From positions 48,090,001-48,154,000 of the forward strand of contig NC_135632.1 of NCBI RefSeq assembly GCF_053574225.1: a stretch of 64,000 nucleotides of DNA, read 5' to 3'. Position numbers and translations under genes: made by a program. The notes below the pieces were generated by a model. The model was not told the origin of the DNA. It worked only from the letters and a program-made list of their open reading frames with translations, and ran no database searches. Positions 42,639 through 55,179 of this stretch are shown piece by piece (position 1 is the first letter of the stretch; every line of letters starts with the position of its first letter). The DNA is from Canis aureus. Taxonomy: Eukaryota > Chordata > Mammalia > Carnivora > Canidae.

Positions 42639-43687
42639 GGGGAACCATGTGTAAGATGGCGATGGAGTAGGATCCCCAAGTCACCCGGCCCCACCAACTT
42701 ACCTGGTAACTTTCAAATCAGCCTGAAAACCTACGAATTCGACCTGAGATTTAAAGAAAAAACAGCTGGAATGCTATAGAGAGAAGTTTTCCTTCTAACA
42801 AGGAAAAAAGGAAGGTGGAAAAAAATAAAAATAAAAAAGAATCCAGTGGGGGAGGGTCCCCGCGAGGAGCCGGGGAGAAGCAGGAACTTGACAAACCGGC
42901 GCGGGATTCTTCCCCAAGGAAAGGCGCTCGCAGGGACTCGGGCAGAGCCGGGGAGGGGCGGGGGGCCCCCAGGGTCCCGGGGTCACTAACACAGGAGGTG
43001 CCCGGGGGACAGCGCCCCGCGGGGCCTCTGGAGCGGCTCAGGCCACGGCTCCGGGCGGGGGGGCTGTGCCCTGTGCCTTCGGGAGCCGCCCCGGGAGCGA
43101 TTCCAGCAGCGCAGGCCCCGGAGCCCAGGGCGCGGGGGACACAGCCCACGACCCTGCGCTCCCCCGGGTCGGGCGGAGGCGGGGAGGACACAGGACAGCG
43201 AGGACGCTCCTGCCCTGAGGCGCCCCCAAGCTGTGCAGGTCGGCGCCCCCATCCCCAGAGCATCCAGGCCCGTGCGGACTGGGAGCTGCGGGAGTTACTG
43301 GGGGAGCTGACTCCAGGGCTGGGGAGCTGCGGCCGCCACTGTGGTGGTTCCTCCGCGTGTCACCCTGTGTCTGGGACCGAGCAGGGCTACCAGGGAACAG
43401 GGGCCTCATGGGGTAAACAGCTTCCACTGAGCCCAGCACCTGGCAGGGGGCGGGGCAGCTCCCCCAGGTGCACACACCTGAGAGTCAGCACAGCAGGCCC
43501 CTCCCCCAGAAGACCAGCTGCAGGGACAGGGGAAGAGCAAGTTCTTGACCACCCAGCACTGGAAAGCTCCAGGGAACTCCAGGGATTTACAGTATATAGA
43601 ACCAAAGGGTACCCTTTCTTTTTTTTTTCTTTTTTTTCTTCCTTTTATCCAGTACAACTCATTTTTAGCCACTGTGCCCTGAGAAAA
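42639..43687 (+). promoter_or_regulatory. 5' UTR of the older L1, CpG-rich
   Basis: GC-rich from about 42850 to 43460, diverged from the first L1's 5' UTR but sharing its two ends. It lacks the 52-base tandem duplication. The plus-strand frame is open from 42815 straight through the ORF1 ATG to 43771. Confidence 0.8.
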
Positions 43688-44624
43688 ATGACTAGAAACA
43701 ACTCACCACAAAAGAAAGAATCAGAAACAGTCCTCTCTGCCACAGAGCTACAGAATTTGGATTACAATTAGATGTCAGAAAGCCAATTCAGAAGCACAAT
43801 TACAAAGCTACTGGAGAAAAAAATAATAATAAAGCTACTGGTGGCTCTGGAAAAAAGCATCAAGGATTCAAGAGACTTCATGACTGCAGAATTAGATCTA
43901 ATCAGGTCTAAATTAAAAATCAATTAAATGAGATGCAATCAAAACTGGAGGTCCTAACGATGAGAGTTAAAGAGGTAGAAGAAAGAGTGAGTTGACATAG
44001 AAGACAAGTTGATGGCAAAGAGGGAAACTGAGGAAAAAAGAGACAAACAATTGAAAGGCCATGAGGGAAGGTTAAGGGAAATAAATGACAGCCTCAGAAG
44101 GAAAAATCTATGTTTAATTGGGGTTCCAGAGGGCACCAAGAGGGACAGAAGACCAGAAAGCATATTTGAACACATCATAGCTGAGAACTTCACTAATTTG
44201 GAAAGGGAAACAGGCATTCAGATCCAGGAGATAGAGAGATTCCCGCCCCCCTAAAATCAATAAAAACTGTTCAACACCTCGACATTTAATAGTGAAACTT
44301 GCAAATTCCAAAGATAAAGAGAAAATCCTTAAAGCAGCAAGAGAGAAGAGATCCCTAACTTATATGGGGAGAACTATTAGATTAACAGCAGACCTCTCCA
44401 CAGAGACCTGACAGGCCAGAAAGGGCTGGCAGGATATATTCAGGGTCCTTAATGAGAAGAACATGTAGCCAAGAATACTTTATCCAGCAGGGCTCTCAGT
44501 CAGAATAGGAGAGATAAAGACCTTCCAAGATAGGCAGAAACGGAAAGAATGTGTGACCACCAAACCAACTCTGCAAGAAATATTAAGGGGGACTCTAAAA
44601 GAAACAGGAAGCCCAAAGAAATAA
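43688..44624 (+). pseudogene. LINE-1 ORF1, broken
   Basis: Begins MTRNNSPQKKESETVLSATE but meets a stop at 43769-43771 after 27 codons. Further on there is a local duplication of 'aaagctactgg' (43806 and 43831) that adds bases, and a frameshift in the coiled-coil region. An 81-codon piece at 44009-44254 keeps the coiled-coil end and the start of the RRM-like domain (NLCLIGVPEG). The tail ends GTLKETGSPKK, a different C-terminus from the first L1's GTLKIPL, suggesting a distinct subfamily. No functional protein is possible. Confidence 0.9.
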
Positions 44625-44656
44625 TCCACAAAAACAGGGACTGAATAGGTATTACG

Positions 44657-47600
44657 ATGACCATGAATGGGCTTAATGATCCAATCAAAAGATGCAGGGT
44701 TTCAGACTGGATAAAAAAGCAGGACCCATCTATTTGCTGTCTACAAGAGACTCATTTGAGACCTAAGGACACCTACAGCCTGAAAATGAAAGGTTGGAGA
44801 ACCATTTACCATTCAAATGGTCCTCAAAAGAAAGCAGGGGTAGCCATCCTTATATCAGATAAATTAAAGTTCATCCCAGAGACTGTAGTAAGAGATGAAG
44901 AGGGACACTATATCATACTTAAAAGATCTACCCAACAAGAGGACCTAACAATCATGAATATTTTTGCCCCTAATGTGGGAGCTGCCAAGTGTATCAATCA
45001 ATTAATAACCAAAGTAAAGACATACTTAGATAATAATACACTTTTACTGAGAGACTTCAACACGGAACTCTCTGCATATGACAGATAGTCTAAGCACAAG
45101 ATCTCCAAAGAAACAAGAGCTTTAAATGATACACTGGACCAGATGGATTTCACAGATATTTACAGATCTTTGCATCCAAATGCAACTGAATACACATTCT
45201 TCTCAAGTGCACATAGAACTTTCTCCAGATTAGACTACATGCTGGGTCACAAATCAGGTTTCCACTGATACCCAAAAATTGGGATTGTCCCCTGCATATT
45301 TTCAGACCATAATGCTTTAAAACTTGAATTCAATCACAAGAAGAAATTTGGAAGAAATTCAAACACGTGGAGGTTAAAGAGCATCCTGCTAAAAGATGAA
45401 AGGGTCAACCAGGAAATTAGAGAAGAATTAGAAAGATTCACGGAAACTAATGAGAATGAAGATAAAACCGTTCATAATCTTTAAGATACAGTAAAATCAG
45501 TCCTGAGAGGGAAATACATCACAATACAAGCCTCCCTCAAAAAATTGGAAAAAACTCAGATACACAAACTAACCTCGCACCTAAAGCAACTGCTGAAAGA
45601 ACAGCAAATAAAACCTACACCCAGCAGAAGAAGAGAGTTAATAAAGATTCAAGCAGAACTCAATAAAATGGAGACCAGAAGAACTGTAGAACAGATCAAC
45701 AAAACCAGGAGTTGGTTCTTTTAAAGAATTAATAAGATAAATAAACCATTAGCCAAGATTATTTTTTAAAAAAAGACTCTAATTAATAAAATCACAAATG
45801 AAAAAGGAGAGATCACAACCAATACCAAGGAAATACAAACTATTTTAAAAACATATTATGAACAGCTATATGCCAATAAATCTGGCAATCTAGAAGAAAT
45901 GGATGCATTTCTGGAAAACTACAAACTACTGAAACTAGAACAGGAAGAAATAGAAAACCTGAACAGGCCAATAACCAGGGAGGAAATCAAAGCAGTCATC
46001 AAAAACCTTCCAAGACACAAAATTCCAGGGCCAGATGGCTTCCCAGGGGAATTCTATCAAACGTTTAAAGAAGAAACAATACCTATTCTACTAAAGCTGT
46101 TCCGAAAGATAGAAAAGGATAGAATACTTCCAAACTCACTCTATGAGGCCAGCATCACCTTAATTCCAAAACCAGACAAAGACCCCCAAAAAGGAGAATT
46201 ATAGACCAATATCCCTGATGAACACGGATGCAAAAATTCTCAACAACATACAGGCCAATAGGATCCAACAAGACATTAAGAGGATCATTCACCATGATAA
46301 AGTGGGATTTATCCCTGGGATGCAAGGCTGGTTCAACACTTGTAAAAAAAAATCAATGTGAGAAATCATATCAACAAGAGAAAAAACAAGAACCATATGA
46401 TTCTCTCAATAGATGCAGAGAAAGCGTTTGACAAAATACAGCATCCATTTTTGATCAAACCCTTCAGAGTTTAAGGATAGAGGGAACATTCCTCAGCATC
46501 TTAAAAGCCACTTATGAAAAGCCCACAGCTAATATCATTCTCAATGGGGAAACACTGGGAGCCTTTCCCCTAAGATCAAGAACACAACAGGGATGTCCAC
46601 TCTCACCACTGCTATTCAACATGGTACTAGAAGTCTTAGCCTCAGCAATCAGAAAACAAAAAGAAATAAAAAGCATTCAAATTGGCAAAGAAGAAGTCAA
46701 ACTCTCCCTCTTTGCCGATGACATGATACTGTACCTAGAAAACCCAAAAGACTCTACCCCAAGATTGTTAGAACTCATACAGCAATTCGGCAGTGTGGCA
46801 GGATACAAAATCAACGCCCAGAAATCAGTGGCATTTCTATACACTAACAATGAGACTGAAGAAGGATAAATTAAGGAATCAATCCCATTTACAATTGCAT
46901 CCAAAAGCATAAGATACCTAGGAATAAACCTAACCAAAAAGGTAAAGGATCTATACCCTAAAAACTACAGAAGACTTCTGAAAGAAATTGAGGAAGACAC
47001 AAAGAGATGGAAAAATAGTTTATGCTCATGGATTGGAAGAATTATTATTGTGAAAATGTCGATGCTACCCAGGGCAATTTACACATTTAATGCAATCTCT
47101 ATCAAAATACCATGGACTTTCTTCACAAAGTTGGAGCAAATAATCTTAAGATTTATGTGGAACCAGAAAAGACCCCAAATAGCCAGGGGAATATTGAAAA
47201 AGAAAACCAGAGCCGGGGTATCACTGCCAGATTTCAAGTTGTACTACAAAGCTGTGATCATCAAAACAGTGTGATACTGGCACAAAAACAGACACATAGA
47301 TCAATGGAACAGAATAGAGAACCCAGAAATGGGCCCTCAACTCTATGGTCAACTAATATTCAACAAAGCAGATAAGACTATCCACTGGAGAAAGGACAGT
47401 CTCTTCAAGAAATGGTGTTGGGAAAAATGGACAGCCCCGTGCAGAAGAATGAAACGAGGCCATTCTCTTACAGCATACACAAAGATAAACTCAAAATGGT
47501 TGAAAGATCTAAATTTGAGACAAGATTCTATCACAATCCTAGAGGAGAACACAGGCAACACCATTTTTGAACTTGGCCACAGCAACTTCTTGCAAGATAC

Positions 47601-48635
47601 ATCTATGAAGGCAAGGGAAACAAAGGTAAAAATGAACTACTGGGACTTAATCAAGATAAAAAGCTTTTGCACAGCAAAGGATACAGTCAAAAAAACTCAA
47701 AGACAACCTACAGAATGGGAGAAGATATTTGCAAATGACATAGCAGATAAAGGGCTAGTTTCCAAGATCTATAAAGAACTTATTAAACTCAACACCAAAG
47801 AAACAAACAATCCAATCATGAAATGGGCAAAAGACATGAACAGAAATCTCACAGAGGAAGACATAGACATGGCCAACATGCATATGAGAAAATGCTCTGC
47901 ATCACTTGCCATCAGGGAAATACAAATCAAAACCACAATGAGATACCATCTCACACCAGTGAGAATGGGGAAAATGAAATTTTTTATTTATTTATGATAG
48001 TCACAGAGAGAGAGAGAGAGAGAGAGAGAGGCAGAGACATAGGCAGAGGGAGAAGCAGGCTCCATGCACCGGGAGCCCGATGTGGGATTCGATCCCAGGT
48101 CTCCAGGATCGTGCTCTGGGCCAAAGGCAGGCGCTAAACTGCTGCGCCACCCAGGGATGAGAATGGGGAAAATTAACAAGACTGGAAACCACAAATGTTG
48201 GAGAGGATGCGGAGAAAAGGGAACCCTCTTACACTGTTGGTGGGAATGTGAACTGGTGCAGCCACTCTGGAAAACTGTGTGGAGGTTCCTCAAAGAGTTA
48301 AAAATAGACCTGCCCTACGACCCAGCAATTGCACTGTTGGGGATTTACCCCAAAGATACAAATGCAATGAAACGCCGGGACACCTGCACCCCGATGTTTC
48401 TAGCAGCAATGTCCACAATAGCCAAACTGTGGAAGGAGCCTCGGTGTCCATCAAAAGATGATGGATAAAGAAGATGTGGTCTATGTATACAATGGAATAT
48501 TCCTCAGCCATTAGAAATGACAAATACCCACCATTTGCTTCGACGTGGATGGAACTGGAGGGTATTACGCTGAGTGAAATAAGTCAATCAGAGAAAGTAA
48601 AACAAAATATCGTCTCTTTCATTTGGGGAATATAA
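44657..48635 (+). pseudogene. LINE-1 ORF2, broken, with SINE insertion
   Basis: Surviving in-frame pieces: 44657-45088 (endonuclease start), 45899-46204, 46621-46869 (RT with FADDMILY), 47050-47274, 47329-47997 and 48064-48468. About 33-36 bases are missing at the N-terminus compared with the first L1, removing the N14 equivalent of the endonuclease. Stops and frameshifts are present in the endonuclease and RT domains; position 45482-45484 has TAA at the codon equivalent to the first L1's codon 288 stop. RT motif A keeps the normal acidic residue (DAEKAFD at about 46413). A SINE at 47976-48158 splits the last part, before the Cys/His segment. Confidence 0.92.
47976..48158 (-). mobile_element. 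SINEC_Cf-type SINE, antisense, inside L1 ORF2
   Basis: Plus strand shows 'attttttatttatttatgat', (AG)n at 48005-48030, 'aggcagagggagaagcaggc', 'gattcgatcccaggtctcca' (B-box complement) and 'gctgcgccacccaggga'. GAGAATGGGGAAAAT is repeated exactly at 47961-47975 and 48159-48173; the duplicate belongs to L1 ORF2, so the SINE is younger than the L1. Confidence 0.97.
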
Positions 48636-48889
48636 AAAATAGTGAAAGGGAATAAAGGGGAATGGAGAGAAAATGAGTGGGAAATATCAGTGAGGGTGAC
48701 AGAACATGAGAGATTCCTAACTCTGGGAAACAATCAAGGGGTGGTGGAAAGGGAGGTGGGTGGGGGTGGGGGTGACTGGGTGACGGGCACTGAGAGGGGT
48801 ACTTGGCTGGATGAGCACTGGGTGTTATGCTATATGTTGGCAAATCGAACTCCAATAAAAAAATACAAAAAAAAAGAGAAAAAAAAGTA

Positions 48890-49394
48890 TTCTGTATCTT
48901 GAATGGAATTATTTTTTTTTTCCTTTTCACTCAAAAGTGAAATAGGGTTATTTTCTTAATAGCTTGTGGCTGCCTGTTTTCTATAGCAGCTCTTTAAATT
49001 GAGCTCATATGGTAATAATTTACTTTAGAACACTAATGCAGTTGGAAAAAAAAATAATGGATGAAGAAAAAGAGGAAAAAGATACTGGCCAGGGGAGCTG
49101 ATTGGATTTTTTTCTCTCTCTTTGAGATTATTTATCATTAAAGCACAATATCTTTCTTCCAGACCTGGAAGATTTAAACAAAGACTAACAAATCACACAG
49201 TAAACCAGCAATAAACCAAACAATTACTCCAAGCTAGAAGATGTATTTCTTATGGGAAATGTGACTCGAATTGCCGAGGTTTTTAAATTCACCTCAGGAT
49301 GCTCCTGGGCTGACTGTCAGTAATGGGAAAATTCCAACCTATTTGGTATTCTCTCCCCAGTGAGCTGGGCATCATTATTACATGATCACTGTTG
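48890..49394. other. unassigned sequence
   Basis: No gene or repeat recognised; T-rich and A-rich short runs near 48910 and 49047. Confidence 0.45.
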
Positions 49395-49500
49395 TTATTT
49401 AACATTCAATGAATATCCACAGGGGTTAGGCACTGTTCAGATTCCATTAAAGACAGCTCCTGTCTTCAACCTGTTTGCATCCTAGGATGGCGAGAGAAAG
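49395..49500 (-). mobile_element. LINE-2 3' end, antisense
   Basis: 'aacattcaatgaatatccac', 'aggggttaggcactgttcag' and 'agacagctcctgtcttcaac' follow the antisense L2 terminal order. Confidence 0.6.
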
Positions 49501-49738
49501 AAACATAGAGACATATTGGGATATTCGCCTAGGATCCTTGACATTACCTTCATTCCTGGAGTGGGGTGGTGACTTCTGAAATTTCTCTCCAATAAGGCAG
49601 TGACTCCAACACTCAAGCCATTTCACACGTGAGTCCCAGAGGCCAGGCTGGGAAGACATTTGCACCTCAAGTTATTAAAGTAATCAGTAATGTAGTATCT
49701 TTCCTCAGTGTTCTTGTGGAAGAAAACGTTTGTTACTC

Positions 49739-49760
49739 TTTTTTTTTTTTTTTTTTTTTT
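49739..49760. repeat. T22 homopolymer
   Basis: Twenty-two consecutive T residues. No retrotransposon body is recognisable on its right side, so it may be an orphan tail or a simple repeat. Confidence 0.95.
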
Positions 49761-49859
49761 GGTTCTGGCGGATAAAATGACCAGTTACCCTGAGCATTTT
49801 GTCAGTAGAGGCAGCTAAACAAAGCAATCTCATAAAAGTCCATACAGTAGATAGGTAGA

Positions 49860-49985
49860 TTGTCAGAGCTAGGCAGAGAAGGAAAGGCTGGGTGGCTTGC
49901 CGAGGGTCACATAGCTATTTAGTGACAAAAGTCCAGGTCTAGAATTCATAAGCAGCTACCCACCCAGCTTTCCACCTCCACTTCT
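49860..49985 (-). mobile_element. MIR fragment, antisense
   Basis: 'ggctgggtggcttgccgagg', 'gtcacatagctatttagtga' and 'gtccaggtctagaattca' match MIR in antisense ('taacttgcccaaggtcacac', 'agctagtaagtggcagagc'). Confidence 0.7.
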
Positions 49986-51129
49986 CCACTTATAATGCCT
50001 ACCAACACACACACTAAAGAAAGAAACAACATGAAAAATAGAAGTAGAGAGGCCTTAGGGAAAGAAGGTAGCAATTTGAAAGACTTCATCCATATGTTTG
50101 CATTTCTTGTCTGTATAAATTTTCTGGAATGGCAGAGCTATATCTGGGCTCTGGGGAGCTTGAGAAAAATGAAGTTAGTCCGTCCTTTGTTAGCCTCACA
50201 TCATTAATAGCCAAAAGTGGTCTGGGACAAGTGTCTCTGGTTCTCATCTCATTAAAAGTCCAGAACTATCCAGAGTAGTTATATGGACTTTATCCTATTA
50301 AGAACCCAGAGTAATCCAGAACCAAATGCTTCTGGGAGGAGGGAAACAGGATTTTCTAAAAGCTCTGAAAAGACAGTTTGTCTCATTGAGATATGGGTGT
50401 CTATTCTTGAAAAGAAAGGTTATATATATACATATACATGTGTATATATATATAACAAATGGATATACATGGGACAAAACTGGAAGGAGGCAATGGGGTT
50501 CTGTCTTGCATAAGGCTCTGCATATAATGCTCAATCTGGAAAGTATCTCCAATTCCAGGATTTGCTTTCCTTTTGATATCTAGATACAGCTGTAGTCACT
50601 TGGGTTTTTGGACATTAAATAAGATTAGCCTGATCCCATCTCACAAGCTGTTGGATAGCCATGCCCTGATCAAGACTTTACTGAATTCCTATTGGCTTTT
50701 GTTCCCAGAATCACATGAATCCATTTTGGCTGACATTGCACTCAATTCATGTTGATCTTTCAACTTCCACTTCTCTCTGCTTGTGGCTGACCAGGGATGG
50801 AACACCTTGACTTCTCTAACATACCATCCCCACAACATGGAGGGGTATAGTCATATTTTTACTGACTACTAATAGTAATAGCAAAGGAGTGTTATATTGT
50901 AGCAAAGTACAGATTAGCAGACAAACTTGACTCCTAGACCATCCTGTGCTTAACCTGGGCCTGGACAAAACCAGCCTCATGCCTCAGACCCATGCTCTTA
51001 CTTGCCACAGGGGATCTCCTTTTCAAGCCCATTGGCATCTTGTGGTGCTCCCCTTCCAAATTCATTTTGCATCTATCCATTTACAAAGCTACTTCCAGCT
51101 CCCCAGACTCCTTTTTATTTTTAACAGAG
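49986..51129. other. unassigned sequence with a TA/CA tract
   Basis: Short ORFs of 60-85 codons on both strands near 50283-50583, caused partly by the imperfect TA/CA repeat at about 50420-50456. No gene supported. Confidence 0.45.
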
Positions 51130-51410
51130 GGAATTAAGCTACCTACAATTTTTCCCTAGTACACCAGAGGGCCCATTGGGACATGATGTTCAACACTTCC
51201 TAAAATAATAAATTCCTCTCTTTATCATACAGTCCCCAATTCCTAGTCACTACCTTTGTTCAGATTTTCATTATTTCACACCTAAGTGTGTCTCTTCTTT
51301 TCCCCTTTTAATTTAATATGATGCTGGCAGGTGTATCTTCTAAAAATCTGCTTCTTGCGCAGCCACACACCCTTCCCCCTGAGGCACATTCAGTTGCTCC
51401 TCATTGCCGC
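51130..51410 (+). mobile_element. Probable LINE-2 fragment
   Basis: 'gtatcttctaaaaatctgct' and 'attcagttgctcctcattgc' resemble the L2 3' region that precedes the terminal block. Diverged; edges uncertain. Confidence 0.4.
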
Positions 51411-53289
51411 TAACACTTGCACACATTTTCAAAACTTGATTTTCTAAAGCAAAGTCTTGAAAGGCATGAAAAAGTGTTTCAATATATCACCACCTAAAAA
51501 GAATCGAAGCTTATCAAAAAGTAAAGCTACAATTAACACACCATTAAACAGGAACCATTAAGTGCATGGAGGTCAAGAATCCAGTTATGTTTCCCATGTA
51601 TAATAATAATTAATAACATAAGATTTCCTTGGCACTTCACATGCTCAGAACACTTCACAGACATAGGCTAATTAATTACACAGATAAAGATATTGCAGGT
51701 GTTTCTTTTGATTTCAAGTATTCATTAAATTGCCCATTTGGTTAACAAAGCAATTCCTTATAGTTCTGAATTCCTGAGTAGAGTGTAAGAAAGAAGGAGA
51801 TCAGCAGAAATGTCAAACAAGAGTCAGCCTTTACCCTTCCTCCACTTCCTAAAAATCTGTAGGAAAAAAATCTGTATGGTGGTCCTTGCTCACCTGTCCT
51901 TGCTCTTGTGGACAGGGTTATGGGGAGGGCTGTTCCGCTTCAGCCAGTCTCTACTTTAGAGCCCATAGCTGCCACAGACACTAAGACTTTGAATAGACAC
52001 ACCTTGTCCACCAAGGTTACTCCTGCCCAGAACATACAAAAAGGGTGGATGTCTTCCCATCGGAGTAGTGAACTTAGGGTCTTTCTGAGACTTTTATGTC
52101 CTGGATATCAAATAACTTCCAAGAAGTCTCTAGGACCCTCTTGACAAGCCCAGACCCTGTTCTATTCCTTTGCTCTCCAGGCTTGTTCTCCCCACCCTGA
52201 TATAGATCTTTGCTAGAACATTAGTGTTCCTCTTGAACTCCTTTGGGAAACTTGGCCCTTGACACACAACTTTGGACAGCCAGATCCACTCTGAATCATG
52301 AAACTGGGGACTCTGGCTGTGCTTGGAAAGTGGACCCACAGAAAGTAGCTCACTTAAAAGACTAAAAGTGAAATACGGAACATTCCTAATGAAAACTTGG
52401 AAACAGTCACCCCAGTCATTGCCCAACTATCAAGTAGAGTAACAAGGGCTACATGATCTCCATGCAGTGTAACAAAGGCACCTCATCACATGATACATGA
52501 ACTTGATGAATTTATAGCACTAACTGCTACACAACCAAAGGACAGCATTGTACTATGGAAAAGGCTTCACTCTGTAGCCAGCTGGTGCTGGATTCATCCT
52601 AAGTCTGCCAAGACAAAAATAATAAACATGTTTGAAAGTGCCTGCATCTAGTAACTACTAAGTAGGGTTATTTGTTTCATACCATTTGGTTAGCACCCTT
52701 ACTATTCCAATAATCAGGACTATAATCATGGTCCCTGAAGTCCTAGGTAACACAAACTAAAACAGATTTGGGCTGAGAGAATTAAGAATTATCTTTATTT
52801 ATTGTATTTCAATGATAAATAGAGGAAAAAATTTCCACAAGGTCATCTAAGCTCTAAAATGTCAAAATCAGCCCTAATTGCTCCCATCAATTCTTTTTCC
52901 CAACACTGTTCCAACAGCCATCCACTTGGTCTATTAATGTGGATGGACCAAGAATCAGACAGTTGGGCATGCCCTTCCAAACCTCAGTTTTGTTCCAGAA
53001 AAGGAGAAATGGCTAGTCATTGTCATTACTCCTATACTCTTTGTAAGAGGCCATAACTGAATTCAATGTCTATTGGTCAATTTTCAGGAAAGAGACAGCA
53101 TCAGGAAACTTGATTCCTCTTTAAGTTAACAACTCTCATGAGTTATAGGAATTGGAAGCAAAATCTGAACATTTCCTTCCACTTCTGAGTCCACCAAGAG
53201 TTATAGACTAATATGACATTAGACCTGTATGCTATGACAACCACTATCCTCAATACCACACTAACCTTTTAAGACAAGGTTTTTAATTA
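51411..53289. other. about 1.9 kb unassigned sequence
   Basis: ORFs up to 98 codons (52130-52426 minus) lack recognisable domains. No named repeat seen. Confidence 0.45.
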
Positions 53290-53400
53290 ATTTCACAGTT
53301 GGAAAAATGCAGGCCCAGAATAGATGAATGACACAACAAAGTTTCAAAACCAGATCTGAAAAGCTTGAAGCTCAGTTCCTCTAGACTATGAGTACTAGAC
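53290..53400 (-). mobile_element. MIR fragment, antisense
   Basis: 'tttcacagttggaaaaatgc', 'aggcccagaatagatgaatg', 'acacaacaaagtttcaaaac' and 'cagatctgaaaagcttgaag' keep the antisense MIR order at high divergence. Confidence 0.5.
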
Positions 53401-53619
53401 TATAAGGAAATAGTAGTTCTTTTTCTCCTTTTCCCTCCTTCAGAAAGAGTCAGTTATCATCAGAAAGAGTTTCCTTGACCTTAACTGAACTTTGACAAGG
53501 AAGGGATGAATCAAGAGCTATGAGTAAGACCATGAATGAGCACAGACACTGTTGAGGAAAGAGGTCTTTCCCCAATTCAGAGCCGTGAGCTCCCAACCAA
53601 CATGGACAAAGGATCTGGT

Positions 53620-54000
53620 GGTGTTCCTATGTGTTCACTCATCCTATTTCTTTTCTTCTTGGGAATGTGGCTAGACTTCATTTCTCAGCTTCCCCTATAA
53701 TGTAATGAGACCACGTGACTGAGTTTTACATTGACAGAACTTATATGCTGCCTTCAGGCCTGGCACTTCTCTCACAATCCTCTTGTTCTCTTTCTTTCCT
53801 TGTCTCCAAGTCAGACACAGAAGATGTAGTGGAGACCTCTATCAGAAACCCAAACGATCAGACAGTCCTGGGTCCCTGATTGACTACATAGAGTACAGCA
53901 CCATTGTCTACTACTGCATTGGGCTCTGCAGTGGATGAGGCTACACCTATACTGTGTTAAGCAAAGGAGATTTGGAGGTTGTGTGTTACAGCACCCAGCG
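53620..54000 (+). mobile_element. MLT/MaLR-type LTR
   Basis: 'tcagacacagaagatgtagt', 'ccaaacgatcagacagtcct', 'gggtccctgattgactacat', 'gcattgggctctgcagtgga' and 'aggagatttggaggttgtgt' then 'gttacagcaccca' follow the order of a mammalian MaLR-class LTR 3' half. Left edge uncertain. Confidence 0.6.
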
Positions 54001-55179
54001 CATCCGAATACAGACCATCTCTCTCTGTAATTTTACCACTTAGGCAGGGGCTTTGGTCTCCCCAGCCTTCCTTCTCACCCCTCCAAAGAACACTTGTTGT
54101 CTTTCCACTGCTCACGAGCAGCTCTACTTCAGCCTGTGCTGAAAAAATTAAAGAAGGTGAAATTTAAATCAGTCCATTTTTTTCCTTATTAGCAGCTCTT
54201 ATCTGAAGAGAAAGGAAAAAAATAAAGTTCAAAGGAATCAGGAAGTTAAAATTATTGCTGAAATTGAGATTTGGAAACCATCTGTAGATTTCAGTCTTCT
54301 GTGCTCTCTTCCCTTCATTAATCAACAACTGGCTCTTTTACCAGGCAGCACAGTCTAGACGGTCACCCCTGCCTGCACATTTGTCTCTGCTCCTTCTAGG
54401 TAGTTTTGGTTCCCTCGCTCACCATGATTCTCATTCTCCATCTGGATCAGATAAGACCCTGAATCAGGCAGGGTCCCGTCAAGTTTCAGAATTCAATTCA
54501 GATGGATGGCTAAGATGAAGAGATTCTTTGAAGGTAGGAGTTATAGAATTGTGGAAAAGGTTAAGGAAATCAACAAGAAATGTTGTAGCAGTCAGAGAAG
54601 AGGAAAGCAAAACCCCTTTTCTGCCCCCATGTCTGATGGGACATGTCAAAGAAATAGCACTCCTGAGGTTCCATGAAGGTAGACTACGGAAGGCCACACA
54701 GTGGGCCATACAGTCATGAAAGGCACAGCTCCAGACAGAGGCCTGATGGCAGGGACACAGAGGGGGTAGACAAAGCCTCTATCTTCTTGTTCTCCAGTAT
54801 AGGGCTTACCATTGTCCAAATCCACCTGGAAGCTGAAGAGCAAGGAAGCCCACTGAGATAGTCTATATGGGTCTTCCTTCAAGAGCACAGACAACAGAAT
54901 AGGGAGAGAAAATGTGGGAGGGCAAAGAAAGAATAATAAATCCAAACCCCCACCTCATTGCTTGTCCCAGGCTCATTTTTCCTTTTCCTGCCAAATTCTT
55001 CAGAATCCAAAATGTCCTCTCCAAATTAAAACTTAATTTTCGATTAAGGTGGACAATCACAAGTGTATTAAAGAAGAAAGTAACTAGAAAAAGCCATTCA
55101 AATTAAGTAAGGAGTACACTTTAGTGCATATTTCAAATAATACTTAGTTTACCTTTTTCAAAAATCATCTAGCACACTT
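54001..55179. other. unassigned sequence, possibly old LTR-related
   Basis: 'ttaccattgtccaaatccac', 'ctggaagctgaagagcaagg' at 54808-54843 recalls text found near MaLR elements, but I cannot assign it. ORFs up to 99 codons lack motifs. Confidence 0.35.

Larger units (their letters stand above)
42639..48878 (+). mobile_element. Full-length older canid LINE-1, inactivated
   Basis: Same layout and orientation as the L1 at 32 kb: 5' UTR from 'aagatggcgatggagtagga', ORF1-like region from 43688, ORF2-like region to 48635, 3' UTR with G-rich tract and tail. Frameshifts, stops and small deletions are spread throughout, and its 3' UTR ends 'gatgagcactgggtgttatg', 'ctatatgttggcaaatcgaa', an older type. 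A possible duplication, A-run plus GTA, occurs at 42628-42638 and 48879-48889. A SINE is inserted at 47976-48158. Confidence 0.92.
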
